Below are positions 11,918-23,505 of a DNA stretch of 64,000 nt, one piece after another. The stretch is from Lonicera japonica. Its lineage: Eukaryota > Streptophyta > Magnoliopsida > Dipsacales > Caprifoliaceae. The position numbers and the translations under genes were made by a program. Positions within the stretch are counted from its first letter, which is position 1. Each line of letters opens with the position of its first letter. The notes beneath the pieces are model-generated. The model did no database searches, was not told the DNA's origin, and worked only from the letters and a program-made list of their open reading frames with translations. The stretch covers positions 73,572,851 to 73,636,850 of the forward strand of contig CM038471.1 in assembly GCA_021464415.1 (NCBI GenBank), given 5' to 3'.

Positions 11918-12627
11918 ATTTAGAGAGATTGAGAAAAGGATATATACTTTGAAGAAACTAGGGTTTGAAGAGAAATTTAGATGATGGAAAAAGAGTGGTA
12001 AATAGGTTATATGGATGAATTTAGATGAGATAGTAGAAAGATTGGGTGTAGAGTATGGTTTTTGGGTAAAAGATTCAAATGGAGGCTAGGGTTAAGGTTT
12101 GAGAAGGAATAAGATGGGTTTGAAGGATTTGAAGTGAAATAGGTGTGATTTGTAGGTGATTTGATGTAGAATGATGAAGATTTATTGATTAGAATGTGTT
12201 TTGGTGAAGAATCTAGAGATATAGGATGGTTTGTGAAGGTTTTGGGTGTGTGTAAAGAGAGGAGGCTCGAAATTGATAGAGAGGGAAGTGAATGAAACAG
12301 GGGAAAAACAGGGTACAAAGAGAACAGCTCTCAGCCAAGCATCAGTCGACTGATGAAGGCTTAGTCGACTGAGTGTAATCCCTTAGCCGACTGATTGAGT
12401 CTGTCAAGCCCAGATTTACTCATTTTTTCTCTTAATGCCAAATTGAACTTTGAAGTGCTATTGTGGGCCAAATATGTACTACAATAAAATTATTAGTACA
12501 CATAATAACATGTAAATGAAATACATGAAACTAGGATGCTTGAAAATTTTTTTATCAATTAACAAAACAATATTGTAAGCTTAGTAAACATGCATAATTG
12601 ATCAATATACATGAGTATTTTGGTTAA
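11918..12627 (-). other. pol-to-extra-ORF spacer
   Basis: Serves as 5' leader of the extra ORF or 3' end of pol. Low-complexity Ser/Pro/His readings on the minus strand look non-coding. Two AGTCGACT-type motifs near 12340-12370 resemble those in the LTR. Confidence 0.45.
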
Positions 12628-13124
12628 CTAGATATCACATGTTCTAGTCATGCCAAGTTCACGTCGAATAGTACAAAAGCGATCATCGGGAAGTGGTTTA
12701 GTGAAAATATCCGCAAATTGTAATTCGGTGCCAACGAATTTAATATCAACATCACCTTTTTGCACATGATCACGAATAAAATGATATATTATCTCAATGT
12801 GCTTAATACGTGAATGTTGTATAGGGTTCTTGATCAAGCTAGTAGCACTTGTGTTGTCACACTTAATGGGAACGTGGCTAAGACTTAATCCGAAGTCTTC
12901 TAGTTGTTGTTTAATGTATAAAGTTTGAGCACAACAACTTTCGGCCGCCACATATTCAACTTCGGCAGTTGAAAGGGCCACCGAGTTTTGTTTCTTACTT
13001 GACCAAGATATTAGTGCGTGTCCTAGGAAATGACAAGTGCCACTAGGCTTTTTCTATCGATTTTGTAACCGGCAAAATTCGCATCGGAATAACTAATCAA
13101 GTCATCCGTTATTTTTAAATTAAT
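12628..13124 (-). pseudogene. Ty1/copia RNase H tail of pol
   Basis: Minus strand, joined directly to the 5' LTR at 13124/13125. It reads DLISYSDANFAGYKIDRKS, then after a one-base deletion TSGTCHFLGHALISWSSKKQ, then ALSTAEVEYVAAESCCAQ, IKCDNTSATSLIKNP, RIKHIEI and FTKPLPDDRF. These are the standard RNase H motifs at the C-terminus of copia polyproteins, with the acidic residues (SDAN, STAEVEY, CDN) present. It is broken by the frameshift near 13053 and by loss of everything upstream. Confidence 0.92.
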
Positions 13125-14540
13125 TGTAGGTCGAAAAATACCCTAGAGGGGGGGTGAATAGGGTTTTTAAAACTTAATGAGATTTTTAAAATTAATTTAA
13201 AAATATTCTATGTCTACGTCAATCAAAAAAACAATAAACAGGGATAATTCCAATCACAAGGTGCAAGTAACACAATATAAGAGTTCAAGAGTTAGAAAGA
13301 TTGAACCGATCAAAGTCGAAGACTTTTTGTCCACACGGTTCGGCTTGTTAGCCCCTACTCCGCGCTCAGTTAGTACCCCGAGAAATTCCACTATAACCGA
13401 TCTCCTTTCGGATGAAAATCAAACCTCTACAAGTATATTCTTCTCACACACTCTTACAAGTATTGAATCTCTCTCAATACTCACACAAGAATTCACTATT
13501 GCTATCTTAAGAGATGAACTTCTCTTAATGTTTGAAAGAAATAATTTGGTGACTAACACCAATGTACAATAGCTCAATAATGTATGAAGATTACAATTTA
13601 AGCTCACACTAAGAGATATCAAATTTGATCAATAAAATATAGCTCAAAATAAAGATGAATGATCAAAAGCAATGTTCTTGAATCTTTGAAAATGAATGTA
13701 TATGAAGAGAATAGTGTAAGAATGATTCAAGAGGGTTTAAATAAGTCTTAGAGGTGTATATATAGTCTAAGACATCATATGGCCGTTTGGAGGGAGTTGG
13801 TAAGAGTTTGGTGCCAAAAATGGTAAAAAATCAGAACTCCAACGGCTATATTCTGGGCCATCAGTCGACTGAGCAGGGCTCCTTAGTCGACTGAGTGAGC
13901 CTCAGTCGAATGAGCCTTTCTGCTTAGTCGACTGATGAGCTCTGGTCATCAGTCCAAAAACCCAATTTTGTCACTTTTGCAAATAAACTCTAAGACCACT
14001 TTTAATGCTTGGAGAATGTAATATATAAGTTCCTAAGACACCTATTTTTGTTAGAGCTTCAAATAAGATCATTTAAAATTAAATAAGAATTAATTTCAAA
14101 ACCGATTTTTACTAGAATGTGTGTTTTGAAAAGATCTTGAGGAAACTCAATTTTGATCAATCTAGTTATGTAAAAACAAAGTATATGAGCTATATTAAGA
14201 GTCAAATATGAACCTTTACAAAGGTAACTAAAGCACTCACTCAAATAGAAACTAATGAGTCTTCGAAGGCTTTGATTGTTTCTTCATTTCTTTTTTTCCT
14301 TGGCTTATCATTCATCATGGAGGTGCCATTGATAGAGCATTGATCATGGAGGTTTTGTGATGTGTGAGATATTGAAAGCGTACAACTTTGTAGGTGAATG
14401 ATCTTTATTCCGGCTTTTCAATTTTGTCCACGTGTGATCAATTTAATGTGGCTATAACTTTAAACATCAACTTAATTAAATTACACATGATTAATGTTAT
14501 TGTTATTATCAAAACAAGATTAGTGACTATAAGGTCAACA
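13125..14540 (-). repeat. 5' LTR of inner copia element
   Basis: A full-length 1416-bp LTR, TGTAGGTC to GGTCAACA in plus reading. Read on the minus strand it has a cluster of AGTCGACT palindromes and then a TATA box, the order expected for the U3 promoter of this group. Confidence 0.9.
13757..13946 (-). promoter_or_regulatory. LTR promoter: palindrome cluster and TATA box
   Basis: TATATATA lies at 13757-13764 (minus-strand sense). Upstream, at about 13862-13946, AGTCGACT-like palindromes occur four times, one with a mismatch. The same arrangement appears in the solo LTR (5917-5968 and 6055-6062). Confidence 0.55.
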
Positions 14541-14545
14541 GTATG

Positions 14546-15200
14546 GATAGATATTAAAAATATAATTAGATATTTTTTATTTATATCTATGATGGTGGAT
14601 TCTCTTTCCTTCAGATTTATTATCTTTGATATTTGCATGTTTTCTTTAATTTAATTAGTTTAGTTTCTTAGTCTATATAATTTTAAAATCAAAATTTAAA
14701 AACGGTTTTAATCTAAATTCCTAAAATATTGAATTTTAACAAACTTTCCTATTTTTAAGGGTATTAACTTGAGTTTAGATCGACTCTTACTTATTTGATA
14801 TACTAATTTAATTATTTTACATAAAAGTAGTGTTTTATTGCATTTAAGTGCGGAATTAAGTAACAACAAATTCCCTTTAAATCAACTTATAATATGGCAT
14901 TAAGAAAGAGAAGCCGTGGTTGTGGCTCTTACGGTATGGAATTCGAATCGCGAACCCGACATCGAGTAGATCTTTTAAGGCTAGAGGCCATTTGTGTTCT
15001 TGAAGATTAAGGCTAGGGTTTTGAAATTTTGGTGAAAATCTCGAAATAGGGTGTTTAGGTACAAAAATTTTGAGCCAGGGTAGGCTAGTATGGTGCAGAA
15101 ATGTGATTTTATGAAAGAAATTTTGGATATAAGAAAAGAATTTCAAATTTGGGTCTAGTTTTTTAATGTGGAGACATAAAGTGGAGATTTGTGGATTATT
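14546..15200. other. unassigned segment inside outer element
   Basis: Lies between the inner element and the truncated 5' LTR of the outer element. The minus strand has an 89-codon open stretch (14877-15146) that I cannot match to any family. It may be remaining internal sequence of the outer element or another old insertion. Confidence 0.4.
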
Positions 15201-16353
15201 TGCAATATAAATTCAATGACAAGTAATAAAGATAAGTAATGAGCTTGAGTTTTAGAAAGATTTAACCATAGAAGTCAAAGAATTTTGTTTACACGACATT
15301 GTTTAAATCATACATCAATGCCCAAAGTCGGTATCTGAGAATTTTCATTATTGATCTTTTTACGGATGTAAACCAATGTCAAGTTCTTCAAACTCCAAGT
15401 ATGAGAAACACATTTACAATACTCTTCACACAAGATCATGATTTTGCTGTATTATAAGAAAAACCTCTCAGAGATGAATGAATAAAGTTTGTTTGGTGAT
15501 ATACACCAATATACAATAACTCTTAAGTGTTTAGAAAAATATTAGATGAAGCTTATTTTAGAGTTATCATGATTAATCAACAATTATACCTCAAAGACAA
15601 ATGAAATGATAAATGCAAATACTTGAATCTTAGAATATTAGCAATATATGAATTATGGCCATTTAATGCTAGCTATTTAATAGAGTTATAGGCCAAAATA
15701 AGATATTTATCAACTTTCTAACTGCTAGTTTCATGTAGTCAACTACTTGTTTCTCCAGGCATCACTTTCGTCAAAAAATTAAATGATCTAAAAATCATTC
15801 CAATGCTTGAGGAATGTTCTAAACATTTTTTAAGCATGCTAAATTTATTTTAGAGCTTTGAAGCGTCCGTTTGATTTAGTTATTAATTAAATATGAAAAC
15901 TAGTGTATGTAAAATGCTATTTTCAAAGAATTTCAGTTCAAACTAGTTTGACTCAGTATATGAATGATGAATGATCATGCTCGAGCTATAGAGATTGATC
16001 AATAAAGAAACTTCATATTGAATCTAAGAACTCACTCAATTATCGAATTAACGAGTATTCAAATGGTTGATTTGTTTATTTGCTTCTTCACATTGTTCTT
16101 GACTTGTTCTTCACTTGAATGCGTGTTTATTCATCTTGATCATAGATAGTCATGTGAAGAATGCTTGTGTGGATTGGGTGGTGCTTGTGGAAGGAATGAT
16201 TTATGGTTCAGATTATCGATTCCGGTTCTTGATGTTCCATGAGTGATCTATAATGTTTATGGCTAAAATTCATTTAACAAACATTTTAAATTACGCATAA
16301 TCAAATGATTATTATTATTATCAAAATAAGACTAATGGCCTTTTAGGTCAACA
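15201..16353 (-). repeat. 5' LTR of outer element, truncated
   Basis: Aligns with the 3' LTR from about 4859 onward, so the first 110 or so bases (plus reading) are missing together with the adjacent internal region. It ends GGTCAACA at 16353. Confidence 0.75.
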
Positions 16354-18339
16354 AAAATAAGAATATCTTACAAGCATGTTAAAATCATTTGATGGCCACT
16401 ATTGATGTCAATAGCAATGGCGGATGCAAGTGGGCCGGGGATTTCGGGCTCCCCCTAAGATTTTTGAAATTTTGAATACCCTTTAGGTTTTTGAAAATTT
16501 GAGTACTACCTTTTCATCGGCCCTTTCAATTATTTTTTTCTTTCAAGTAAAATTTATAACTTTTTGGGTTTAAATATATAATTTTTCATATGAAGGATTT
16601 TATTATTATAAAAACGGGCAGAATACAATACGTAATAATTGTTGGTCTTTGTCAGATAACTTATTTTGAACATATTTTTATATTAATTACTTTTATGTCA
16701 AAAAAAAAAATTGTGCTTGTATTTTGACCCACCAAATTCATAATCTAGATCCGGTCAATAGTGACATCCAAGTCTTGTTATTCAGGGTACTGATGTCACT
16801 TTCTCAGACCTATTACTAATTAATCTTGTATATGGAGGTTAAATAAGTTATTACATATTTGCAAAACATATGTATGCATTTGAATCCCATTTAACATTAA
16901 GTATGCTTGCAAGTTTCGACTTGGTGAATTTAGAATTTCGAACTTTAATTCTTTAAATTAACTTTTCGCATTTGCATCGATTACTATGTTACGTATTAGT
17001 CGTAGTTAAAATTATACCTCTAGTCATGTGGAATAAATTTACCAAGGAAATAAGCAGTATTAAGGCTGATTTTGACCATGCTTAAACTTGGGGCAAAATC
17101 CTATAAGATACCCTCTTATAAATAAATATATTATTTTTTTAATATTAAAAAAATAATTTTATTTTAGTGATAAAAGTTAACATCAAGGTCGGATAAAAAA
17201 TGTTCATGAGGGGGGCATGTTGAGCATTACTCAATACTCCCTCATGTCCGTCTTAAATTAGGAGTCTCCTTTTTGACTCATCTCAAATTAAGAGTATGTT
17301 TCCTTTCTTAAACAAATTGATAGTTTATTTTAATATTTGTAAAAACGTTTATTTCAACCTAATTAATAGTCAAAACCAAACTTTTTCTCTATTGTGAGAT
17401 TTATTACATTCATTTTTTATAAAAAAATAAATGGACGAAACTATCTATTAGTTTGCAAAACTTGATATATTTTTAAAATTTTAATTTATAGGTTATACAG
17501 AGCTACATGCCAATTATATTTATATACAAAAACTTTATTGTAGTAAAGAAAAATCTAAACATCCTCAATACAAGTTGTTCTATGAGTCTTTGGGGGTTTA
17601 AGGGGAGGGGTGAATTTATACTCATTCCTTATGCCAATATGTAAAGTGTCACAAGATTGAGGAGTAGCTGCCCCCTCTGAGCACTGCATATCTTCGTTTT
17701 TGGTTTACATGCAACAAAAAAATACATTATAATTGTAAAGAATTCTACAAAAAACACTATAATTAAATATTTAATTACCTTTTATTGTTTTGAAATCAAT
17801 AAAAATAAAAGAAAAAATATTGGTGCCACTCCATTTCTCTTTTACGTATGAAAATGTTGAGATTGAATATGAAAATAAAGAATTAGAGAAGAGTTGAAGA
17901 AGTCATTTCCTACACACCGTTAGAACCTTGGAAACTTTGAGTTTTTTTTTTCTTGGACGGCTACTTTATTAATAAAAAGCTTTAATATATAAACAAATAA
18001 AGTATTGGTAATTTAGTATTCTTTTTTGTTTTTAGACCTTGGGCCATCGCCATACAGGCTTTTCCAAGGTTAACCCTGTGCACTGCATAGATACTGATGT
18101 GCAACTTGAAAAAGATGATGATATATCGGGGCTGACAAGACATAATTTAGTGCTTGTTAAAAGATGAAATTAAGTTTTACCTATTGGAACTATAAGACCA
18201 ATCACACCATGCACAGCGCGTAGAGTAAATTAAATTGCTAAATTTGTAAATATAATGTTAAGTTTGCGGATGCATACTCATACAAGTGATGCTTGACCGT
18301 TTAATATAAAAACAAAGTTATAAGAGTAACTGACCTTTA
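16354..18339. other. old repeat-rich intergenic sequence
   Basis: No gene. A Stowaway-like end (CTCCCTCATGTCCGTC, about 17236) and a block beginning ATGGCGGATGCAAG (about 16417) look like remnants of small DNA transposons whose partner ends I could not fix. Confidence 0.4.
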
Positions 18340-18570
18340 ATTGTATGAAAGAAAGGAGGGAAGGAAAGTGGATGCATCTCCTCTAGGCTGCAAGTCCTTG
18401 GTCGACCGGTTGGTAGCCGGATCGATTCTCGACGCTTGCAGAAAACCCACTTGGGCCACGCTCTTTACCGCCTTGTGCGAGCTCCCGGAGCAGAGCAGAA
18501 TAGTCAAGGTCGAGGTGCGCGTAAGCTGGCCCGGACTTGGACACTACTCGGTAAAGACCAAAAAAAATTC
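18340..18570 (+). mobile_element. SINE-like element, diverged
   Basis: The 3' part reads GGTCGAGGTGCGCGTAAGC followed by TGGCCCGGAC, then a short A-run at about 18561. This is the same tail as the SINE at 44260-44443. A B-box-like GATCGATTCTC lies at about 18420. The whole block is unusually GC-rich for the region. I found no clear TSD and the 5' end is uncertain. Confidence 0.55.
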
Positions 18571-19391
18571 CTTTGCTCTTATAAAAGATTCTCCCACTTT
18601 GAAAGAGTGTAGGTTGGTGGTTTGAGCTTATACGATCAAGCATCAGCCAACCAAATTATTAGAAGTCTAAAACGTATAGTAAATTTTTGGATTTTTTTTT
18701 TAATGCGTCTATGTCAAAATTTACAAATTTAACGTACACGTTATATGATAAATGACGTATTCAACCTAGATCTCCTATACTTTTTTCTTACATGTCCGTA
18801 ACACTAGCGAATTTATTTGTTAGACAGGATATATGAAAATGTGAAGAATGTGAGGTAATTGAAATAGTTTAAAAATTCTGTGAAACAAAAATAAAAAATA
18901 TAGTTTAAAAATTGAAAGGACAAAAGTGTACACAGTGACATAAATTAATTATATGTTCTGTACACAGCCCATGTGAAAAGGTCAATATTTTTTGCCGTCA
19001 TGGATTGAGACATTTCTTATAAAGCCCAAACTACTAAAATCCCACCCACTTGCGCAGACAACTCATTTCTTCCTTTTTTTCTCTCTGTATTGCACAAAAT
19101 AATAAACAAACAAAAAGTTAACAAGGGGGAAAATGAAAAAGTAATTGAGCTGTATACTACAAAGCTTAAACTATTACCAGCGTGAGTTGGGTTCTTTTTT
19201 TTTAAAATGTTCTAGAGACACAGAACATAAAAGTAATTCCACTGTGTGCTGTAAATAATTATAAAGAATGGTATTGTTACTAAATTAATTAATTAAATTT
19301 TGTTTATTATCGTAATAATATAAAACTTTAAAATTATATATTATTGTATTTTGATAAAAAAAAATATTTTTTTTGACAGCATGAATAGCCA
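18571..19391. other. intergenic AT-rich sequence
   Basis: Nothing recognisable up to the target-site duplication of the large TIR element at 19392. Confidence 0.5.
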
Positions 19392-19399
19392 TTATAAAA

Positions 19400-19520
19400 G
19401 GGTGGTGCTATTACCACCCCCATAATTACTTGTTTTCACTCCCACTCCCAATAACACTCCCATTAAGTTAATTTTACTTGTTTTTACTCCCATATATCTT
19501 CACACCACTCCCACCTTTTA
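19400..19520 (+). repeat. left terminal inverted repeat
   Basis: GGGTGGTGCTATTACCACCC begins at 19400. Its outer seven bases are complementary to bases 14-20 of the same TIR, so one end alone can fold into a hairpin. CACTCCCA motifs recur at 19438-19510. Confidence 0.9.
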
Positions 19521-19599
19521 ATACATATAATTAATGATAATTTTTTTAATTAATTAACTAATTAAAAGTTATAAGATAAAAATTGAATCCCTAAAATTA

Positions 19600-19890
19600 T
19601 CTCCTTCTCGTGCTCTCCTCTCACTTTCCCTCTCTATGATAAAGCCCTAAAACTCGCTTCCCTCATCTCCGGCTCGATCTCCCTCGCCACCTCACTCTCC
19701 CTCGCCGCCTCACTCTCCCTCGCCGCCTCACTTCCATCGTCATTCAGTTCCAACTTCCAACTCTTTGTATCAGGCGTGTGCACACTCCCAATCCCGGCCA
19801 ATCCACCGCCGAGCTTACGGCAGCTGTCGTTTTAACTTAGCCACACCGACCTTCTCCAACTTTGCATGATTTCTGAGGTTAGCCGTTATT
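19600..19890 (+). promoter_or_regulatory. GC-rich leader with 18-bp tandem repeats
   Basis: Three copies of an 18-bp CCGCCTCACTCTCCCTCG-like unit lie at 19680-19735, inside a C-rich block that differs from its flanks. It may be the first non-coding exon and promoter of the PMD gene, because the PMD start codon follows a splice acceptor at 22284. It could also be a captured host 5'UTR. Confidence 0.35.
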
Positions 19891-20392
19891 AATTTTATAT
19901 AATGAATAACTTAGTTAGTCATTTAGCATTGATGATTTGGATGCCTAATTTACAGAGAAATGGCCGGTGTTTGATTATGCGTGTGTAGTTTCATGATCTA
20001 GTTTGTTCTTATAAATTTTCAAAATACAGCACTGGACTTTTGTACATGCTTGTATTAATTGATTTTCCCATTTTCTAGTTTGATTTTCCCATTTTCTAGT
20101 TTTTCCCCCTTGCCAGATTTACTTGCACCTATTTATTTATTTATTTATTTATACATAGTGTACTTGTAGCTACATGGCCAGCAAGTTTGTTTGGTTTATG
20201 GCTACAAGACTGCATGTTCTCTAGTTCTAATTTAATAAGAGATGAAGGGCTAAATCTGCCTATCATTCATGTAGAATGATAGGCAAATGCTGTAAACGCA
20301 ACTCACAGAGCAACCAAAAAATACGCACAAGCTTATGAAAAAATTTCTAGCTCAATCAAACTTTTTCTGATTTCATTCCAAAACAGAGACTT

Positions 20393-21473
20393 GATTACTT
20401 GGAAATTGATATTTGCAAAGTTGAAGATTTAGGTTTCAAAGAAAAGAGTTATACTAGTATAGTCATATTTGTCAAAGCGAATTTGGTTTCTACCAAAACA
20501 ATGCACTATTTCTAAAGCAACAACGTAAATCTATGCAATGCATCATTTGCTCAAGCAGAAGCCAAAACTTATTGGGCAATAGCATTACCCTTTAAAAATA
20601 TGATCAAATGAAACAGATGGTTCCCACTCAAAATACTTAGCTTCCACAAACAATAGGGGATCTAGAAAATTCAAATTTGTAATTTTCTAGGGGCCAAGCC
20701 ATACTGCGTGTCTATATATATACAGAGAAAGAGGACTATCCCCAAAGATTGAAGTTTTAATCATGGTGCGCTTAAGAGTGGCAAAGGTTTAAAAGGAAAA
20801 AGAAAAAAAAATGCAAATGATCATTAAATGTGAACAAGCAAACACTCGCAAGATCCTAATAAACATAAATGTCATTCAAGAACTTGACGAATTATTTACT
20901 TACTGCAGTAGATACATGAGAACGACCCCCAACAGGCCCTTCCCTAGCAAGCCCAAAATCTGAAAGCTTTGGGTTGAAGTCCGCGTCCAAGAGCACATTT
21001 GAAGCTTTGAAGTCTCGATATATCACCTTACCAATTCATCAAAAAAATAAACACCAATTAATTAACAATATTAACAAAAAGTACCTGTCCCCAACATAAT
21101 TGAAATTTTCAAAGGAATAGGGATCAAGAAAATAAATGATACATTTCCATTGGTTTATACACTTCTTTAATCTCAATTATTCTCTATGTATCTTAGTTAG
21201 AAAACCTTTTTAATTTGGATGCCTGTTAAGTGTTAACTCAAAGCTTGTGACACTAATGACCACAAAAAATGCTACTACTATCCCAAATTAAGAGTAGTTA
21301 ATTAACTTTCCACGCATTCTAAGAAAAAACTAATTTCAACGTAATCAACGGTCAAGAATAAAACTTACTATATTGAGATCTGGTACATTGATTATGTGAT
21401 TACTTGGAAATTGATATTTGCAAAGTTGAAGATTTAGGTTTCAAAGAAAAGAGTTATACTAGTATAGTCATAT
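20393..21473. repeat. 76-bp direct repeat bracketing the kinase exon
   Basis: A 76-base stretch starting GATTACTTGGAAATTG occurs at 20393-20468 and again, apparently identical, at 21398-21473. The captured kinase exon lies between the copies. Confidence 0.85.
20904..21026 (-). pseudogene. captured receptor-like cytoplasmic kinase exon
   Basis: On the minus strand a 123-base open exon encodes 41 residues starting [14 protein letters not shown], then [13 protein letters not shown] and ending HVSTA. This is the catalytic loop and activation-segment start of a plant RLCK (class VII, PBL/PCRK-like): catalytic Asp in RDFK, Asn of KASN and the DFG. The exon is bounded by AG and GTAAGT in the correct orientation, so a whole exon with intron edges was captured. 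It is antisense to the PMD gene and no other kinase exon is present, so it cannot make a kinase. Confidence 0.88.
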
Positions 21474-21690
21474 GTATTTATCACTTATCAGAGTTATATG
21501 TATTTATCACTTATCACTTATCAGTTACAAATTGTGCAGTTAATCAACCCAGTCACAGTCGTATGTATTTATCACTTATCAGAGTTATATGTATTTATCA
21601 CTTATCACTTATCAGTTACAAATTGTGCAGTTAATCAACCCAGTCACAGTCGTATGTATTTATCACTTATCATAGTTATACTAGTACCTT
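21472..21690 (+). repeat. 91-bp tandem repeat
   Basis: About 2.3 copies of a 91-bp unit containing TGTATTTATCACTTATCAG and AACCCAGTCACAGTCGTA. The repeat starts register at 21481, 21572 and 21663. Confidence 0.85.
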
Positions 21691-22286
21691 TTTTATTTTA
21701 TGTTCTGATTGACTTGTACATACATTTAATATAGTTGCTGATTGACTTGTACATACATGTAATTGTTTTATGATTTGTGTACCATCACAAGAACTAGTAG
21801 AATGATCTTCTCTCAGTAATTTACACTTTATTATACAATTTACAAAGGTTTTTTCCCCAAGTACAAATAAAATCATAGATGTAAAGTCACTCAATTCATA
21901 TCTCCTACTCAATCCCTCTCATCTGGCAGGGATCTCAGCATATTTTATCTATCTGTGAAAAAAGAAATGAGTGATTCCATACTTTCTTGTTTTACGCTCT
22001 TTGTATTAACCAACTAACTCACTACTTAGATTCCAAAACAAAGGCACTGCCAATTTGGGATTTAGACTATGAAGACAAAATATTAGAGGACCATTCCAAC
22101 ATCTAATATGCCATTAAGGACACGGAAGTTGTACTTTCCTTATACTTACCATTCACATAACCAATTATGAACCAAAAATTTTGTTATTCATATAGTTACA
22201 ACATTTTAATCACAATTAACATTCAACCAAAATTTATTTGTTACAAGTCAATATACTTACTTATGCTTTAATTGATATTTTCAGGC

Positions 22287-23415
22287 ATGACAAAGAAAAG
22301 AGCAATGACAGCGTCCGAGAGGCAAAGAAAATCCAAAAAACATTGTGCTGTCGCTGCGGTAAAGAAACATGGAAAAACAAAGAAGACGGTAACACTAGCA
22401 CCACCTGAAATCGAAAATGACCCCCCCTCTCAAAATGAACCACAATGTGAAGGGAATACTGATTTTCTCTCAACCCAAAATGATCATCAAAATGAAGAGA
22501 ATCCATCTCATGCAGCGGCTCGAGAGAATCCCGAAATTGAGGGTCCGAGCAGTAGTGATAAAGGTCCTAGTGGAGGGCCTATTGATAAAAGTGTACTTGT
22601 ATCTTTCAATGATCATATAGCATACGCAATATGGAATCAGACAAAGGTATTTAATCATTATATTTCTTGCTTCTATAAATATGCATATGCAATATATGAT
22701 TGTGACTAACATCATTGGGTTATTTATTATAGGACAAAGATAGAAAGCTAAGCACTATATGTCATTGGCCAAAATTGCGGGAATGGGACTTGTCAAGAGA
22801 GGTCGAAGGGGTTCAAACCCGAGTTAAAGCAAGTGGCTTAACTCCATTAATTGAGCATAATTTTCGGTACATAGACTATCTCGTCGTCCAAGCTTTCGTT
22901 GAACGATGGCAACCAGAAACCAATACATTTCATCTACCTTTCGGTGAGATGACAATCACTCTCGACGACGTTAGACAAATTTTAGGTGTTCCGGTTGAAG
23001 GTGAATGTTTTACTTCGGAGGAGGGTGGAATAGCATTGGCTTCTGAGTTGTTAGGCATTAGTGAGGTTGATGTAATTGACGAAACAAAAGACACGTACGC
23101 AGTTAGGATGCAGTGGTTAAAAGAAAAATGCATGGGTCGCGCTACCGTAGAATCAACTTCCGATGAGTTGGATAAGTGTGCGAGAGGATATATCTTGTTC
23201 TTGTTAGGGTGTGTTGTTCTCCCTGATAAGACAAAGAGTAAGATATCATTATACTATTTGGCTTGTTTGAGAGATTTGACCAAGGTTAGTCAAATAGGAT
23301 GGGGTATGGCAATACTTGCACACCTATATCGTCAATTAGGACAAGCGTCGAGATCTAGGGCAAGATGGATTTCTGGATGCCAAACTCTTCTTGTGGTACA
23401 CCTCTTGTCTTCAAC

Positions 23416-23505
<90 letters not shown>

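Larger units (their letters stand above)
9910..14540 (-). mobile_element. Sirevirus-like copia element, internally deleted, TSD GTATG
   Basis: A 4631-bp minus-strand element flanked by perfect 5-bp duplications GTATG (9905-9909 and 14541-14545). The 5' LTR is 13125-14540 (1416 bp). The 3' LTR is 9910-10288 and lost about 1 kb internally, the junction lying near 9935. Both LTRs start TGTAGGTC and end GGTCAACA in plus reading. The 5' LTR abuts the end of pol directly, so the primer site, gag, protease, integrase and most of reverse transcriptase are deleted. Remaining are the RNase H tail, a spacer, an extra ORF and several polypurine tracts. It cannot be autonomous. Confidence 0.88.
4745..16353 (-). 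mobile_element. outer Sirevirus-like Ty1/copia retrotransposon, nested and decayed
   Basis: The outer copia element is on the minus strand. Its 3' LTR (4745-7562) starts TGTTGGTCAAAT, and its 5' LTR (about 15201-16353) ends GGTCAACA; the two LTRs align over about 1.1 kb. Flanks are ACAAT (4740-4744) and AAAAT (16354-16358), an imperfect 5-bp target duplication. Next to the 3' LTR is a polypurine tract (minus strand, GGGGAGAT) followed by a remnant of the extra ORF. Gag, protease, integrase and reverse transcriptase are absent. A solo LTR (5312-6772) and a second copia element (9910-14540) are inserted inside it. Confidence 0.75.

Noticed and set aside
12007..12318. Ser/Pro/His-rich 103-codon minus-strand ORF
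   Set aside because: Biased composition from T/C-rich spacer inside the copia element; no domain.
18341..18643. Overlapping ORFs of 94 and 86 codons on both strands
   Set aside because: They coincide with a GC-rich SINE-like element; no protein family resemblance.
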